Shown here piece by piece: positions 1-9,108 of a DNA stretch of 38,098 nt. Below the pieces are notes generated by a model. It saw nothing but the letters and a program-made list of their open reading frames with translations, was not told where the DNA came from and searched no databases. The stretch is taken from assembly GCA_938003955.1 (NCBI GenBank), contig CALKXE010000014.1, positions 1 to 38,098 on the forward strand, written 5' to 3'. Origin of the DNA: an uncultured Saprospiraceae bacterium (GTDB lineage Bacteria > Bacteroidota > Bacteroidia > Chitinophagales > Saprospiraceae). Numbering within the stretch: position 1 is the stretch's first letter; each line of letters opens with the position of its first letter. The position numbers were made by a program, and so were the translations under genes.

Positions 1-1
1 T

Positions 2-3000
2 CAATTTTTTCATTCACAAATCAAAAAACGTATAACGATGATGTACAAAGAAAAATCGAAACGGTCGGCTATGGTAAAATATTTAGTAGCGGTCCCAGTG
101 TTGGTAGCGATGCTGATAATTTTCTCTTCTAATCAGATGAATCAAGAAAAGGCAGAAAATAGTTTGATAGAACAAGAACAAGTATACTCCTCAATAGAAG
201 ATGAAATTAGAGAGAAACTTGTAGCAAAAGGAATAGACATCGAAAACATTAATCAGAACGATCCAAATCAGCTAAGAGAGATTGAAGAGGCACTAAAAGA
301 AATTACTGAAACAGTTTTTGACTTTGATATAAGAGTAGAAAAGAATGGGTTTTACACATTTCCTCCTTCGGATAAAAACCATGATGATATTCGAGAATAC
401 TTTAAAGCAATTAAAGTCGAAAACAGATCTGTTGTGATTGAGGTAGACTTAGGAGCTGACTCTAAACACATCACTTCACTATTAGATTGTGCTCAGGATT
501 TAGGCTTGAAAGTAATTATGAATGATCTAATCATAAATGAAAAAGAGGAAATTCAAATTAATGCAAATAAATTAGTAAAAACATATCCATTTATAGACCC
601 TGAATTAATCAAAAGTGGTGTAAAGGGGTATCGAACCATGACTGTGTTGGCAACTGGAGCATATATTCATAACAAAACTCCAATAACAGATCAAGAGGTA
701 GTTCAAATAATTAGTCTTATTAAAGAGAAAGAAGGTCAACTTTATATCAGAGCTATTAAAGGTTCTAAATGGGGCAGAATTTCAAATCTAATGAGCATAG
801 CCGCTAATTTAGGTGTAAAGGCAGTAGTTGAAAATCTAAATTTTCCTGATAATTTTAATGGTAGAAGAATTACTGAGAGAAACTGGAAAGCTATAATTAA
901 AGACTTAAATAAGGCCGATGGAAAAGTAATAATTAAGGCAGAAGCAAATACGGATGGACGTATGATATACGTTGAAGTTGATTCAAATCGATCAACAGTT
1001 ACAGACAAGGACATACTTAAGAGGGCACTTACGGCAGCTAAAGGTTACAAAATTGAAGTTGGAAAAGGGACAGCAAATGGAACAATAATATTCAACTATA
1101 GTAAAGACCGTAATAATAAAAACTACCATGACGAATACATAAATCAATACAACTACGGAGAAAGCGATAAGGACAGGTCAATGATTGACCTAATTGAGGA
1201 TTTCACTAAGGATAATAATGATCCCATCTTCAAAGTAGTAGAAGAAATGCCTCGTTTCCCTGGATGTGAAGACATGAAAGGAACAGTCAACGAAAAAGAA
1301 GAATGCGCTAAGCAAAAGATGCTAGAGTTCGTTTATTCCAATCTTAAGTATCCTTCAAAAGCTAGAGATGCTGGTGTTGAAGGAATGTGTGTCGTTCAAT
1401 TCGTAATAGAAAAAGACGGAGCTGTAACAGAAGCAAAGATCGTAAGAGACATCGGAGCAGATTGTGGTGTAGAAACGAAGAAAGTGATCAATAATTTCCC
1501 AATTTGGATTCCTGGAAAACAGAAAGGGAAAACGGTGAGAGTGATGTATACATTACCAGTAAAATTTAAATTGGAGGGAGATACAAAAAAACAAGAAGAT
1601 GCTAAAATAGTCGCATTTGGTGAGGCAAATCAAAAGATAAAGGAGGAAAACTTAATTATCGACAAAAAAACTGAAAAGAAAGAAGACATATTCAAAGTTG
1701 TGCAAGAAATGCCTCGCTTCTCAGGATGCGAAGACATGGAAGGAACAGCGAAGGAAAAAGAAGAATGTGCAAAAGGAAAAATGTTAGAATATATTTATAC
1801 TAATATTAGATATCCTATAGAAGCAAAAACAAAAGGTATTGACGGTATGTCGGTCATTAGTCTGGTAATAGAAAAAGATGGGGCGGTAACAAATGTTGGT
1901 ACATTAAGAGATCCAGGCTTGGGGACAGGGGCTGAAGCAGCTAGAATAGTAAGAGGAATGCCTAAATGGATTCCTGGCAAACAAAATGGTAAAACAGTTA
2001 GAGTTCAATATACATTACCCGTAAAGTTCAAACTAGAAAAAGAAATAAATGAGATGCCTTCCAAGCTGGAAAAACTACTAAAAGGCAAAACCGCTGGAAT
2101 ATCTATCATTGTAGATAGCGAGAGAAAAATACGGCTCACATCTACCAATCATAATGGACCAGATCCGCTTTATGTAGTAGATGGAAAAATCCAAAAAATC
2201 ACATCAATAGAGTCTGAGTCTATCAATCCTGACGATATAGAATCTATAAATGTCCTAAAAGGAGAAAAAGCAACAGAGAAGTACGGAGACAAAGGTGAAA
2301 ATGGGGTAATCGAAATTACGATGAAATCGGATGGACTAAATAAAGATTATACTTATAAGACTTCTCTAAAATATACAGTTAATCAATTTAAGGAAGTAAA
2401 AGATATTGCTCATTTACTTCGAGATGTAGGATTAAAAGCCGAATCAAAGGCAGAAATTTTGCATTTTAGAATTGTAAGAATTCAAGAAAGAGAAGATGCA
2501 GAACCTTTATATTCTGACGATGGTACATTTAATCAAAATGTAAAGGATCTTATTGCAAAAACTAAGGTGAATGACAGATATTTTTTCGAGGACATCACTG
2601 TTAAAATTGACGGTAAAGAAGAAAATATTGGAGCCCTAAGCATTATGATAGTAGACGGAATGCCGAGTTTAGTAAATTCTTTAGTCGTCGTCAATGGTAA
2701 AATCGAAACTTCAGATTGGATGAATAATATAAATCCAGAAGATATAGCCAAAATGGATATTTTGAACGGTGAAAAAATGATCGAAAAATATGGAGATATT
2801 CCTCATAATTCAGTAGTTGAAGTTACCCTAAAATCAGATAAAAGAGTAACAAAAAACTTGTATGAATCTAAGTCTAATAAATTAAATACAATTAAATTTT
2901 CTGCCAATCCAAATCCAAGTGATGGTAACTTTAATGTTATTTATCAATTAGAAAAGAATATTCCTGTCAACTTAACTTTCTATTCTATTGAAGGAAAAAC

Positions 3001-3136
3001 AATAAAAAGAATGCTCAATCTACCCGCCGAAAATAACATCAATATCGATTTGAGTAATCACAATTTACCTCTGATCTACATAACACTAGAGCAAGATGGG
3101 AAGACAAAAACAATAAAAGCAACTTTTCAAAAATAG
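2..3136 (+). CDS. M56/BlaR1-type membrane peptidase, 5'-truncated by the window edge, with a TonB/plug/T9SS-like tail
   Basis: The reading frame is open from base 2 with no stop, so the ATG at 38 is internal and the real start lies left of the window. The residues before and after it (QIKKRITMMYKEKSKR, then a hydrophobic segment) match the junction after the metalloprotease domain of Bacteroidota M56 proteins, where the last membrane helix precedes a periplasmic tail. The HExxH domain is therefore inferred, not seen. Numbering from the Met at 38: helix about 14-31; two ExbD/TolR-like repeats about 131-162 and 235-266; two TonB C-terminal-like domains about 394-513 and 550-668, each with a GCEDM motif and a WIPGKQ-GKTVRV motif; two SusC-plug-like segments about 708-764 (PLYVVDGK, LKGEKATEKYG) and 883-935; and a T9SS type A-like sorting domain about 951-1032 (NPNPSDGNF near its start). 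By analogy it would be a BlaI-partnered sensor. A hairpin terminator follows the stop. Confidence 0.8.
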   Translation, partial: QFFHSQIKKRITMMYKEKSKRSAMVKYLVAVPVLVAMLIIFSSNQMNQEKAENSLIEQEQVYSSIEDEIREKLVAKGIDIENINQNDPNQLREIEEALKEITETVFDFDIRVEKNGFYTFPPSDKNHDDIREYFKAIKVENRSVVIEVDLGADSKHITSLLDCAQDLGLKVIMNDLIINEKEEIQINANKLVKTYPFIDPELIKSGVKGYRTMTVLATGAYIHNKTPITDQEVVQIISLIKEKEGQLYIRAIKGSKWGRISNLMSIAANLGVKAVVENLNFPDNFNGRRITERNWKAIIKDLNKADGKVIIKAEANTDGRMIYVEVDSNRSTVTDKDILKRALTAAKGYKIEVGKGTANGTIIFNYSKDRNNKNYHDEYINQYNYGESDKDRSMIDLIEDFTKDNNDPIFKVVEEMPRFPGCEDMKGTVNEKEECAKQKMLEFVYSNLKYPSKARDAGVEGMCVVQFVIEKDGAVTEAKIVRDIGADCGVETKKVINNFPIWIPGKQKGKTVRVMYTLPVKFKLEGDTKKQEDAKIVAFGEANQKIKEENLIIDKKTEKKEDIFKVVQEMPRFSGCEDMEGTAKEKEECAKGKMLEYIYTNIRYPIEAKTKGIDGMSVISLVIEKDGAVTNVGTLRDPGLGTGAEAARIVRGMPKWIPGKQNGKTVRVQYTLPVKFKLEKEINEMPSKLEKLLKGKTAGISIIVDSERKIRLTSTNHNGPDPLYVVDGKIQKITSIESESINPDDIESINVLKGEKATEKYGDKGENGVIEITMKSDGLNKDYTYKTSLKYTVNQFKEVKDIAHLLRDVGLKAESKAEILHFRIVRIQEREDAEPLYSDDGTFNQNVKDLIAKTKVNDRYFFEDITVKIDGKEENIGALSIMIVDGMPSLVNSLVVVNGKIETSDWMNNINPEDIAKMDILNGEKMIEKYGDIPHNSVVEVTLKSDKRVTKNLYESKSNKLNTIKFSANPNPSDGNFNVIYQLEKNIPVNLTFYSIEGKTIKRMLNLPAENNINIDLSNHNLPLIYITLEQDGKTKTIKATFQK

Positions 3137-3190
3137 ACGACAAAGTCATCACGATTGATATCAAGTTATCTGAATTAATTATTAGTTGAT

Positions 3191-3223
3191 AGGTCAGCCC
3201 ATTCATTTGGGTTGACCTTTTTT
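3191..3223 (+). terminator. Rho-independent terminator after the left-edge M56 gene
   Basis: An 11-bp stem (aggtcagccca / tgggttgacct, one G-T pair) with a 6-base loop is followed directly by a run of T. It lies 55 bases after the stop at 3136. Confidence 0.85.
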
Positions 3224-3464
3224 AATAGAGAAAATACTTGGATAAAAATCTCAAAATCAAATATTTAAGTCTTTTAAACTGAGCAATAATTAATAAGCAC
3301 TTCAATTATCTCTTGTAGATGATTACCTTTTTAAGGTTTTGGGTATTAACTATTGAATCATGAGTGATTGCTTATGCTATTTGTATAACGTTTGCCAATA
3401 GTAAGTATTGGGATGTCATTTTTATTCTAAACCATTACAAATCACGATAACCCAGTCAGAAATT

Positions 3465-3492
3465 GGAAGCTCTTATTTAACTAAGAGCTTCC
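3465..3492. terminator. Hairpin between convergent genes, possible bidirectional terminator
   Basis: A perfect 11-bp stem (ggaagctctta / taagagcttcc) has a 6-base loop. It is flanked by short A/T runs on both sides (aaatt before, attt after), as expected for a weak terminator usable from either strand. Confidence 0.5.
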
Positions 3493-3640
3493 ATTTCTCG
3501 TATTATGTGTTTTGGGGTTCCGTAGTCATCTTATGAAAGAGAATTCGGTCTGTCAATCTTTTCCTATATATATTGGGAATCCTTATATTTCACTTGTCTA
3601 GTGTGCTTTTTTGATTTTGCTAGTGCAAATACCTTTTTCG

Positions 3641-3660
3641 GCTTCTAATAAATTAGAAGC
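3641..3660. repeat. Dispersed palindrome, copy 1
   Basis: Perfect inverted repeat gcttctaat-aa-attagaagc, 24 bases beyond the stop of the minus-strand sugar dehydrogenase. The inner 18 bases, read on the minus strand, are CTTCTAATTTATTAGAAG, identical to the core of the palindrome at 22593-22624. No T-run follows on either strand, so it is not an ordinary terminator. Confidence 0.7.
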
Positions 3661-3683
3661 GACATTGGCCATCTGATCTTCAA

Positions 3684-4847
3684 TTATTTTTGATAATACA
3701 CTCGGTAAATAGCATCTGCATAATCATCAGAAATCAGCATACTACCATCAGGCATCAGTTCCATATCTACTGGTCTACCCCATACTTCTGTTTTATCATC
3801 ACTTAACCAACCAGTAATGAATGGCAATCGCTCATAAGAACCATCTTCTTTCTGATGAACTCTCACGATATCATAACCTATTTTTTCTTTACGGTTCCAT
3901 GATCCGTGACGTGCGACGAACGCATCATTCTGATATTCGAGTGGAAAGTTAGCCATAGTGTAGAACTCTAAGCCAAGAGGAGCAGTATGTGGCCCCATCT
4001 TTAATACAGGAGGCACATAATCACTGCAAGATTTACCAACACCAAATTCTGGATCCAGTTTATCTCCTTGGTGGCAATATGGATATCCAAAGTGCTGTTT
4101 TTCTGCAGTAGCATTGTTGACCTCGCATTCTGGTTCTTCATCACCCATCCAGTCTCGACCATTGTCAGTGAACCATAGTTCTCCGGTAGTTGGATGCCAA
4201 TCGAAGCCGACAGTATTTCTTATGCCACTATGCTCGATTCTCATATCAGTACCATCAGCATTCATACTTGTGATAGAGGCGAATATATCCTCTTCTGATT
4301 CACAGATGTTGCATGGAGCACCGACAGGTACATACAGCCTACCATCAGGTCCAAAGGCAATATATTTCCAACCATGATGTGTCTCTGTTGGGTATTGATC
4401 ATATACTATTTCTGGTTCGCCTGGATTATCAAGATTATTTTCAATGTCTTTGAATCTTAAGATTCTATTTACTTCTGCTACATAAAGATCGCCGTCTTTG
4501 AAAGCGACACCGTTGGGCATATTACCTTCTGTAAGCAATGTATATTTCTTATCTCCTCTTCCATCTTTGTTAGTATCCACTACTGCATATACATTCCCTT
4601 TGCTCCGAGTTCCGACGAATAGTGTTCCGTTAGGAGACAGACACATTGCACGCGCGTTTTCTAAAGAGTCTGTATATACATCTATCTTAAACCCATCAGG
4701 CATCTTAAAACCTTTGATATTTAGACCGCCTTCATATTCTGAAGATGAAACTTTAATCGGAGGGTTAACCGGATATTTTTGATACATAAAGTATGCAGCG
4801 ATTGCTAGAACTGGAATTGAAAATGCAAAGTATTTTAAGAATTTCAT
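3684..4847 (-). CDS. PQQ-dependent sugar (glucose/sorbosone-type) dehydrogenase, membrane-anchored
   Basis: At 387 residues it has an N-terminal hydrophobic segment (about 5-21), then a beta-propeller of the soluble glucose/sorbosone dehydrogenase family. Family-like features are the opening around MPDGFKIDVY, blade motifs such as GTLFVGTRSKGNVY, the segment NTVGFDWHPTTGELWFTDNG, and HGSWNRKEKIGYDIVRV near the C-terminus. The family oxidises aldoses or related compounds with PQQ at the outer face of the inner membrane or in the periplasm; the substrate here is unknown. There is no CxxCH haem motif, so electrons would have to go to a separate acceptor. A possible -7 element (TATCTTTG on the minus strand, plus-strand 4870-4877) lies just upstream of the start, without a clear -33 partner. 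It stands alone. Confidence 0.82.
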   Translation of the reverse strand: MKFLKYFAFSIPVLAIAAYFMYQKYPVNPPIKVSSSEYEGGLNIKGFKMPDGFKIDVYTDSLENARAMCLSPNGTLFVGTRSKGNVYAVVDTNKDGRGDKKYTLLTEGNMPNGVAFKDGDLYVAEVNRILRFKDIENNLDNPGEPEIVYDQYPTETHHGWKYIAFGPDGRLYVPVGAPCNICESEEDIFASITSMNADGTDMRIEHSGIRNTVGFDWHPTTGELWFTDNGRDWMGDEEPECEVNNATAEKQHFGYPYCHQGDKLDPEFGVGKSCSDYVPPVLKMGPHTAPLGLEFYTMANFPLEYQNDAFVARHGSWNRKEKIGYDIVRVHQKEDGSYERLPFITGWLSDDKTEVWGRPVDMELMPDGSMLISDDYADAIYRVYYQK

Positions 4848-5099
4848 GCTTTTGATTTTTGAATCAATTCAAAGATAGAGTAAAATAAGGCTCTACATTG
4901 ATTAGTGGGTAAATTTTTAGTTTCGAGATAAACTTCTACATTATACTGATATATATATATAATAGAGATTAATAGACTTTGAGAAGAAGGGCACAACTGG
5001 GCTAGGGAAAGTCAAAAACTCAACTATTCAACATTTCAAAACACTGATACACCTATTATTTGTAATTTAGCATCTTAGAAATAATCAAAATCCTTGTAT

Positions 5100-5420
5100 A
5101 TGGCATTTTTTAGTTTTGGCGGCAGAGTGAAAAACAAGCGTTTCGACTATATTCCGCAACACTACGACCCATCTGTAGAGGACCTAAAAGCCCGAATGGC
5201 AAAATATGGAAATCACGATATTACTGACGCAGAGTTAGCAAAGGCTAGAATAAAATCAGGATTTAAAATAAAGGCAAGAGGAAATAAAGATGCATTAAAA
5301 GAAGGAAACAAAAAATCCAATATACGATTAATGCTGGTTGCCGTTGGTTTGATTATTTCGACAGTATACATGTTACAATCTGATGCATTTTTTAAGTTTA
5401 TTGATAGTATATTGACGTAA
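5100..5420 (+). CDS. Conserved small membrane protein of Bacteroidota, function unknown
   Basis: 106 residues counted from the ATG at 5100; an in-frame TTG two codons upstream is less likely as start. The N-terminal half is basic and hydrophilic (KNKRFDYIPQHYDPSVEDLK), and a single helix lies near the C-terminus (about 79-96). Small Bacteroidota proteins with a similar (R)F-x-Y-x-P-x-YYDP opening are often labelled 'riboflavin synthase subunit beta'; nothing in this sequence supports an enzymatic role and I would not transfer that name. It lies 43 bases upstream of the likely thrC start and may be co-transcribed with it. Confidence 0.7.
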   Translation: MAFFSFGGRVKNKRFDYIPQHYDPSVEDLKARMAKYGNHDITDAELAKARIKSGFKIKARGNKDALKEGNKKSNIRLMLVAVGLIISTVYMLQSDAFFKFIDSILT

Positions 5421-5463
5421 TATCTTAATCTTGCATAGAGATTCAGAATTCAATAATTACAAT

Positions 5464-6762
5464 ATGCAGCTTTACAGTACAAACAACCCAGATAACATTG
5501 TAGATCTAAAAGAGGCTGTCCTGAAGTCTCTTCCCAAAGATAAAGGGCTTTTTATGCCCACTCATATTCCTAAGCTATCCTCAGAATTCTTCGATCGTAT
5601 CGAGGACTATTCTTTCGCGGATATCGCATACGAAGTTGCTACTAAGTTAATTGGGAGCTATATATCAAGCGATGATATGAGAGGAATCATTGATCGAGCT
5701 ATAAATTTTCCGGCTCCGGTCAAAATGCACGATGATACTATTGGAACACTAGAATTATTTCATGGACCATCACTTGCTTTTAAGGATTTCGGCGCAAGAT
5801 TTATGGCAGAATTGATATCATACTTTATAAAAGGAGAGGAAAAAAATATCACCATCCTAGTAGCTACAAGCGGAGATACGGGGGGAGCAGTAGCTGCAGG
5901 ATTTTATAATACACCAGGCATTGAGGTAATCATTCTCTATCCAAAAGGTAAAGTGAGTGATCTACAAGAAAAACAATTGACCACATTAGGCAAAAATATA
6001 ACAGCGCTAGAGATCGACGGAACATTTGATGATTGTCAAGCAATAGTGAAGCAAGCTTTTTTAGATCCTGAACTAACTAAAAAATACAATCTAAGTAGTG
6101 CAAATAGCATCAATATTGCTCGCCTGATACCACAATCATTTTACTATTTTGAAGCATTCAAACAAGTAAAAAAGTATGGTAAAAAAGTAGTCTTTTCAGT
6201 ACCTAGCGGAAATTTCGGTAATCTCACAGCAGGTTTATTGGCCAAGAGAATGGGACTTCCAATTGACCACTTTATAGCTGCAACCAATGCAAATAAAATA
6301 GTCCCCGATTATTTAGAAACTGGCATCTACGAACCTAAGCCTTCTGTAGCAACAATATCAAATGCTATGGACGTAGGTGCGCCTAGTAACTTCACCAGAT
6401 TACTTGCTCTATATGACAATGATTACAATGCATTAAAAACTGACGTAAGTGGGTTTCATCTCAATGATGAAGATGACAAACAAGTAATGAGGGATATCTA
6501 TAATAAATACAAGTACATAGCTGATCCACATGGTGCGATCGGATATGCGGCTATCAAAAATTTCCAGAAATCAAATCCAGATTATCTAGGAATCTATCTA
6601 GAAACTGCCCACCCAGCTAAATTTCTGAATGTTATGAATGATGTCTTGTCTGTTCCTACAGTTGTGCCAGAACGTCTGCAAGCAGTGGCTGATAAAGAAA
6701 AAGTAGCTCACTTGCTATCTTCAGAATTTGAAGCAACTAAAAACTGGTTATTGAAAAGATAA
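5464..6762 (+). CDS. thrC: Threonine synthase
   Basis: This PLP enzyme converts O-phosphohomoserine to threonine and phosphate in the cytoplasm. From the ATG at 5464 it has 432 residues, normal for the long ThrC class; an upstream TTG at 5431 would add 11 unconserved residues. The Schiff-base lysine is K107 in HGPSLAFKDFGARF. The phosphate-binding turn ATSGDTGGAVAAGF and the later SVPSGNFGNLTAG match the family, as does the N-terminal DKGLFMP. It is convergent with a lipoprotein gene whose stop lies 7 bases away. Other thr biosynthesis genes (thrA, thrB) are not in the window. Confidence 0.96.
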   Translation: MQLYSTNNPDNIVDLKEAVLKSLPKDKGLFMPTHIPKLSSEFFDRIEDYSFADIAYEVATKLIGSYISSDDMRGIIDRAINFPAPVKMHDDTIGTLELFHGPSLAFKDFGARFMAELISYFIKGEEKNITILVATSGDTGGAVAAGFYNTPGIEVIILYPKGKVSDLQEKQLTTLGKNITALEIDGTFDDCQAIVKQAFLDPELTKKYNLSSANSINIARLIPQSFYYFEAFKQVKKYGKKVVFSVPSGNFGNLTAGLLAKRMGLPIDHFIAATNANKIVPDYLETGIYEPKPSVATISNAMDVGAPSNFTRLLALYDNDYNALKTDVSGFHLNDEDDKQVMRDIYNKYKYIADPHGAIGYAAIKNFQKSNPDYLGIYLETAHPAKFLNVMNDVLSVPTVVPERLQAVADKEKVAHLLSSEFEATKNWLLKR

Positions 6763-6769
6763 CCTGCTT

Positions 6770-7318
6770 CTACCTTTTAGTCCAGACTGACCGAGTACTA
6801 AGTACAACTGTCACTGTAGAATCACCTTGCATCAAGCTTTTTTCTTGAGTATTCGTGAGTATTAACTCGTCTGCGCTCAGTGATTCTAATGTTGATTCTT
6901 GTTCGCCCGCCATCAATCCAAGATTTACACCACTAATTTTTATTCCGAGGAATGCACCTCCTGAAATCATTATTTCGTCATTAATTTTATATGTACCACT
7001 ACCAGATGCATTTGTATATATCAATGGTTCAAATACTTTAGACCCGTTGTCATCTAGCGTTTCATTTGTTATATTATATGACCCAGCTGTTACATAACTA
7101 CCTTCTGTAAATGTGATCACATAGCTAACTTCACCACTAGAAACAGCAATATCAGACTCCGTAGTAGAACCATCCTTTTCTATTGATACAGTACCATCAC
7201 CTGTTAGTTGTTCTAAATCCCAAGATCCAATTAACATTTCAATGGATTCTGATCCATTATCGCCGCAGGAAACAAGAAAAAGCACAACGCAAAAAAGAAA
7301 AATTTTAGATATTTTCAT
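6770..7318 (-). CDS. Lipocalin-like lipoprotein
   Basis: 182 residues. The N-terminus is a lipoprotein signal peptide ending in LFLVSCGDN, so Cys18 is the likely lipidation site. The mature part opens with LIGSWDLEQLTGDGT, the G-x-W start common to Bacteroidota lipocalin-like domain proteins, and is otherwise beta-rich with low-complexity Ser/Thr/Gly segments. No catalytic motif is visible; the ligand is unknown. It diverges from the cytochrome c peroxidase gene at 7532, with a good promoter for this gene in the shared 213-base gap. Confidence 0.72.
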   Translation of the reverse strand: MKISKIFLFCVVLFLVSCGDNGSESIEMLIGSWDLEQLTGDGTVSIEKDGSTTESDIAVSSGEVSYVITFTEGSYVTAGSYNITNETLDDNGSKVFEPLIYTNASGSGTYKINDEIMISGGAFLGIKISGVNLGLMAGEQESTLESLSADELILTNTQEKSLMQGDSTVTVVLSTRSVWTKR

Positions 7319-7354
7319 AGTAGTAATTTATTTACTTCAAAAAATAATTGAACG

Positions 7355-7386
7355 CAAAAGTATACAAAATATCGATCTACCTTCAA
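7355..7386 (-). promoter_or_regulatory. Bacteroidota-type promoter for the lipocalin-like gene
   Basis: On the minus strand the -7 element TACTTTTG (plus-strand 7355-7362) matches TAnnTTTG. A TTG (plus-strand CAA at 7384-7386) lies 21 bases upstream, within the usual N17-23 spacing. It sits 37 bases before the start codon. Confidence 0.55.
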
Positions 7387-7531
7387 CGTTAAATAAGCAA
7401 CACACACTAATTTTGTAGTTTTTCTTGACTAGAGTTCGATTTTTAAACGAAATCTTGTCACAAAAATGTAACCCTGGCCGTTTAATAATAGTTGTCACTA
7501 CTATCCAATAGCACTTAAAATTCACACAAAT

Positions 7532-8713
7532 ATGAAAATTACATTAAAGGTATTTTGCTTTTTTATGGTTGTTCTATTGACACAGTCTTGTACAGACGAT
7601 AACAAATCAACCTACATAGATTATACAGATGAGGAATACGCACAGCTGACACAGAGGCTTGATCTTCCATCAGAACTGTATGATTACAGCCCTGAATTTG
7701 ATGAAGATTTCTTTAATAATCACTTAGAAGAAGGAAACATACAGTCTAGACGATCAAGTCATAAAGCTACTTTAGGACGTGTATTATTTTATGATAAAGC
7801 TTTATCTATCAATGATTTGGTATCATGTGCATCTTGTCATCAGCAAAACTTGGCCTTCGCAGACGATGTAGCACTAAGTGAAGGATTTGATGGTGAATTA
7901 ACTACAAGAAATTCTCTTCCACTAGGTAATACTATTGGTTTCGAAACTTCCTACCGTAGTGGTGGTGGTGATTTTGGTATCGGTGGTCAAGCATTATTTT
8001 CTTGGGACGAATCCAATTCTGATATTTCCTCTCAATCAAAAGCAGCAATCACCAGCGAAATCGAAATGGGTCTAAATATGACAGAACTAGTAAATCGTCT
8101 TAAAAATCAAGATGATTATAAAATTCTTTTCAAAAAAGCATACGGCGACCAAAATATACTAGAACATAGAGTACTTGAAGCTATAGAGGAATTTGTAAAC
8201 AGTATAGTGTCGAACCATTCAAGATTTGATTTGGAATCTGTGGCAGCAAACCAAGATGTGTTTTCAGATTTTAATGGTTTTACAACCGCAGAAAATAATG
8301 GAAAGACGATATACATGAATAATTGTTCTTCTTGTCATTCAATTGACCATCAATTTACCGCAATCGCAACCGCTAATAATGGTCTCGATTTCACCTATGA
8401 AGACAAAGGAGTGGGTGAGCACTCTTCAGACCCCTCTAAAAATGGCGTGTTTAAAGTACCTTTTTTAAGAAATATAGAACTTACTGGACCATACATGCAT
8501 GATGGTAGATTTGCCACACTGGATGAGGTTATCAATCATTATAGTGAAGGAATTAAAACCCATGTAAACCTTCACAATAACCTGAAAAACGGTTTTTATG
8601 CAAAACAAATGAATTTTACAAATGCTGAAAAAAGTGACTTGAAAGCTTACCTAATTACTCTTACTGATAAGAGGCTAATTGCTGACGCAAAGTTTTCTGA
8701 TCCGTTCAAATAG
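7532..8713 (+). CDS. Di-haem cytochrome c peroxidase / MauG-family lipoprotein
   Basis: 393 residues. The signal peptide ends at LLTQSC, so the protein should be lipid-anchored in the cell envelope. Two c-type haem sites are visible, CASCH at 99-103 and CSSCH at 265-269, the layout of bacterial di-haem peroxidases that reduce H2O2 (or, in MauG relatives, oxidise protein residues). The C-terminal motif PFLRNIELTGPYMHDGRFATLDEV is typical of the family, and QNLAFADD follows haem 1. A possible -7 element TAATTTTG at 7408-7415 would give a leader of about 110 bases, but no clear -33 partner is seen. A hairpin terminator follows. Confidence 0.92.
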   Translation: MKITLKVFCFFMVVLLTQSCTDDNKSTYIDYTDEEYAQLTQRLDLPSELYDYSPEFDEDFFNNHLEEGNIQSRRSSHKATLGRVLFYDKALSINDLVSCASCHQQNLAFADDVALSEGFDGELTTRNSLPLGNTIGFETSYRSGGGDFGIGGQALFSWDESNSDISSQSKAAITSEIEMGLNMTELVNRLKNQDDYKILFKKAYGDQNILEHRVLEAIEEFVNSIVSNHSRFDLESVAANQDVFSDFNGFTTAENNGKTIYMNNCSSCHSIDHQFTAIATANNGLDFTYEDKGVGEHSSDPSKNGVFKVPFLRNIELTGPYMHDGRFATLDEVINHYSEGIKTHVNLHNNLKNGFYAKQMNFTNAEKSDLKAYLITLTDKRLIADAKFSDPFK

Positions 8714-8735
8714 AGGTCAAAAATATATAAATATG

Positions 8736-8765
8736 AAATAGGTGCGAATTGTACCTATTTTTTAT
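8736..8765 (+). terminator. Terminator of the cytochrome c peroxidase gene
   Basis: An 8-bp perfect stem (aaataggt / acctattt) with a 9-base loop runs into a T-rich tract, starting 22 bases after the stop. Confidence 0.8.
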
Positions 8766-8903
8766 TTAGAATATGTTTTTTACAATAATTTGAATTTGGC
8801 ATCCCAATTACCTGATTAACATATAATTATAAAATGCCTTTTTACTATTTGTTTGAATGACAAAAATCTAATTCAAAACGAATGAGTAAAACACAGTAAA
8901 AAG

Positions 8904-8934
8904 TTTGGTAGATTAAAAAAAGGCTATAAATTTG
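8904..8934 (+). promoter_or_regulatory. Promoter of tRNA-Phe
   Basis: TTTG at 8904-8907 and TAAATTTG at 8927-8934 are separated by 19 bases, an exact match to the Bacteroidota primary-sigma consensus. The tRNA begins 23 bases after the -7 element. Confidence 0.8.
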
Positions 8935-8957
8935 CACTCGCTTCCAAAAGCAAGGAA

Positions 8958-9033
8958 GGTGCCTTAGCTCAGTTGGTAGAGCAATGGACTGAAAATCCAT
9001 GTGTCCCCAGTTCAAATCTGGGAGGCGCCACCA
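8958..9033 (+). tRNA. tRNA-Phe (anticodon GAA), CCA encoded
   Basis: A 76-base cloverleaf. The acceptor stem GGTGCCT pairs with AGGCGCC (one G-T pair). The D arm is GCTCAGTTGGTAGAGC. The anticodon stem ATGGA/TCCAT encloses loop CTGAAAA with anticodon GAA at 8991-8993. The T arm contains GTTCAAATC. Discriminator A is followed by genomic CCA at 9031-9033. Confidence 0.97.
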
Positions 9034-9035
9034 AG

Positions 9036-9087
9036 AAAGCCTCATTAAATTCGATCTATCGTTTTTTTTGAGGCTTTTCCTTTTTTA
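9036..9087 (+). terminator. Terminator after tRNA-Phe
   Basis: Arms aaagcctca (9036-9044) and tgaggcttt (9069-9077) pair perfectly over 9 bp with a 24-base spacer, then tcctttttt. The loop is long, but position and T-run fit a tRNA terminator; cutC starts 22 bases further on. Confidence 0.65.
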
Positions 9088-9108
9088 ATACTGTCTTAAT
9101 TACATTTT

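Larger units (their letters stand above)
3227..3683. other. Gene-free stretch between convergent genes
   Basis: With the terminator just upstream, this makes about 550 bases without a credible ORF between the M56 gene (+) and the sugar dehydrogenase (-). It holds two perfect inverted repeats, at 3465-3492 and 3641-3660, listed separately. I see no tRNA, riboswitch or promoter match in the rest. Confidence 0.6.

Noticed and set aside
7337..7525. A 62-residue minus-strand ORF between the lipocalin and cytochrome c peroxidase genes
   Set aside because: It covers the divergent promoter region, has unusual composition and no family resemblance.
8845..9045. A 66-residue minus-strand ORF beginning MRLSWWRLPDLNWG
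   Set aside because: It is the antisense translation of the tRNA-Phe gene, a well-known kind of spurious protein.
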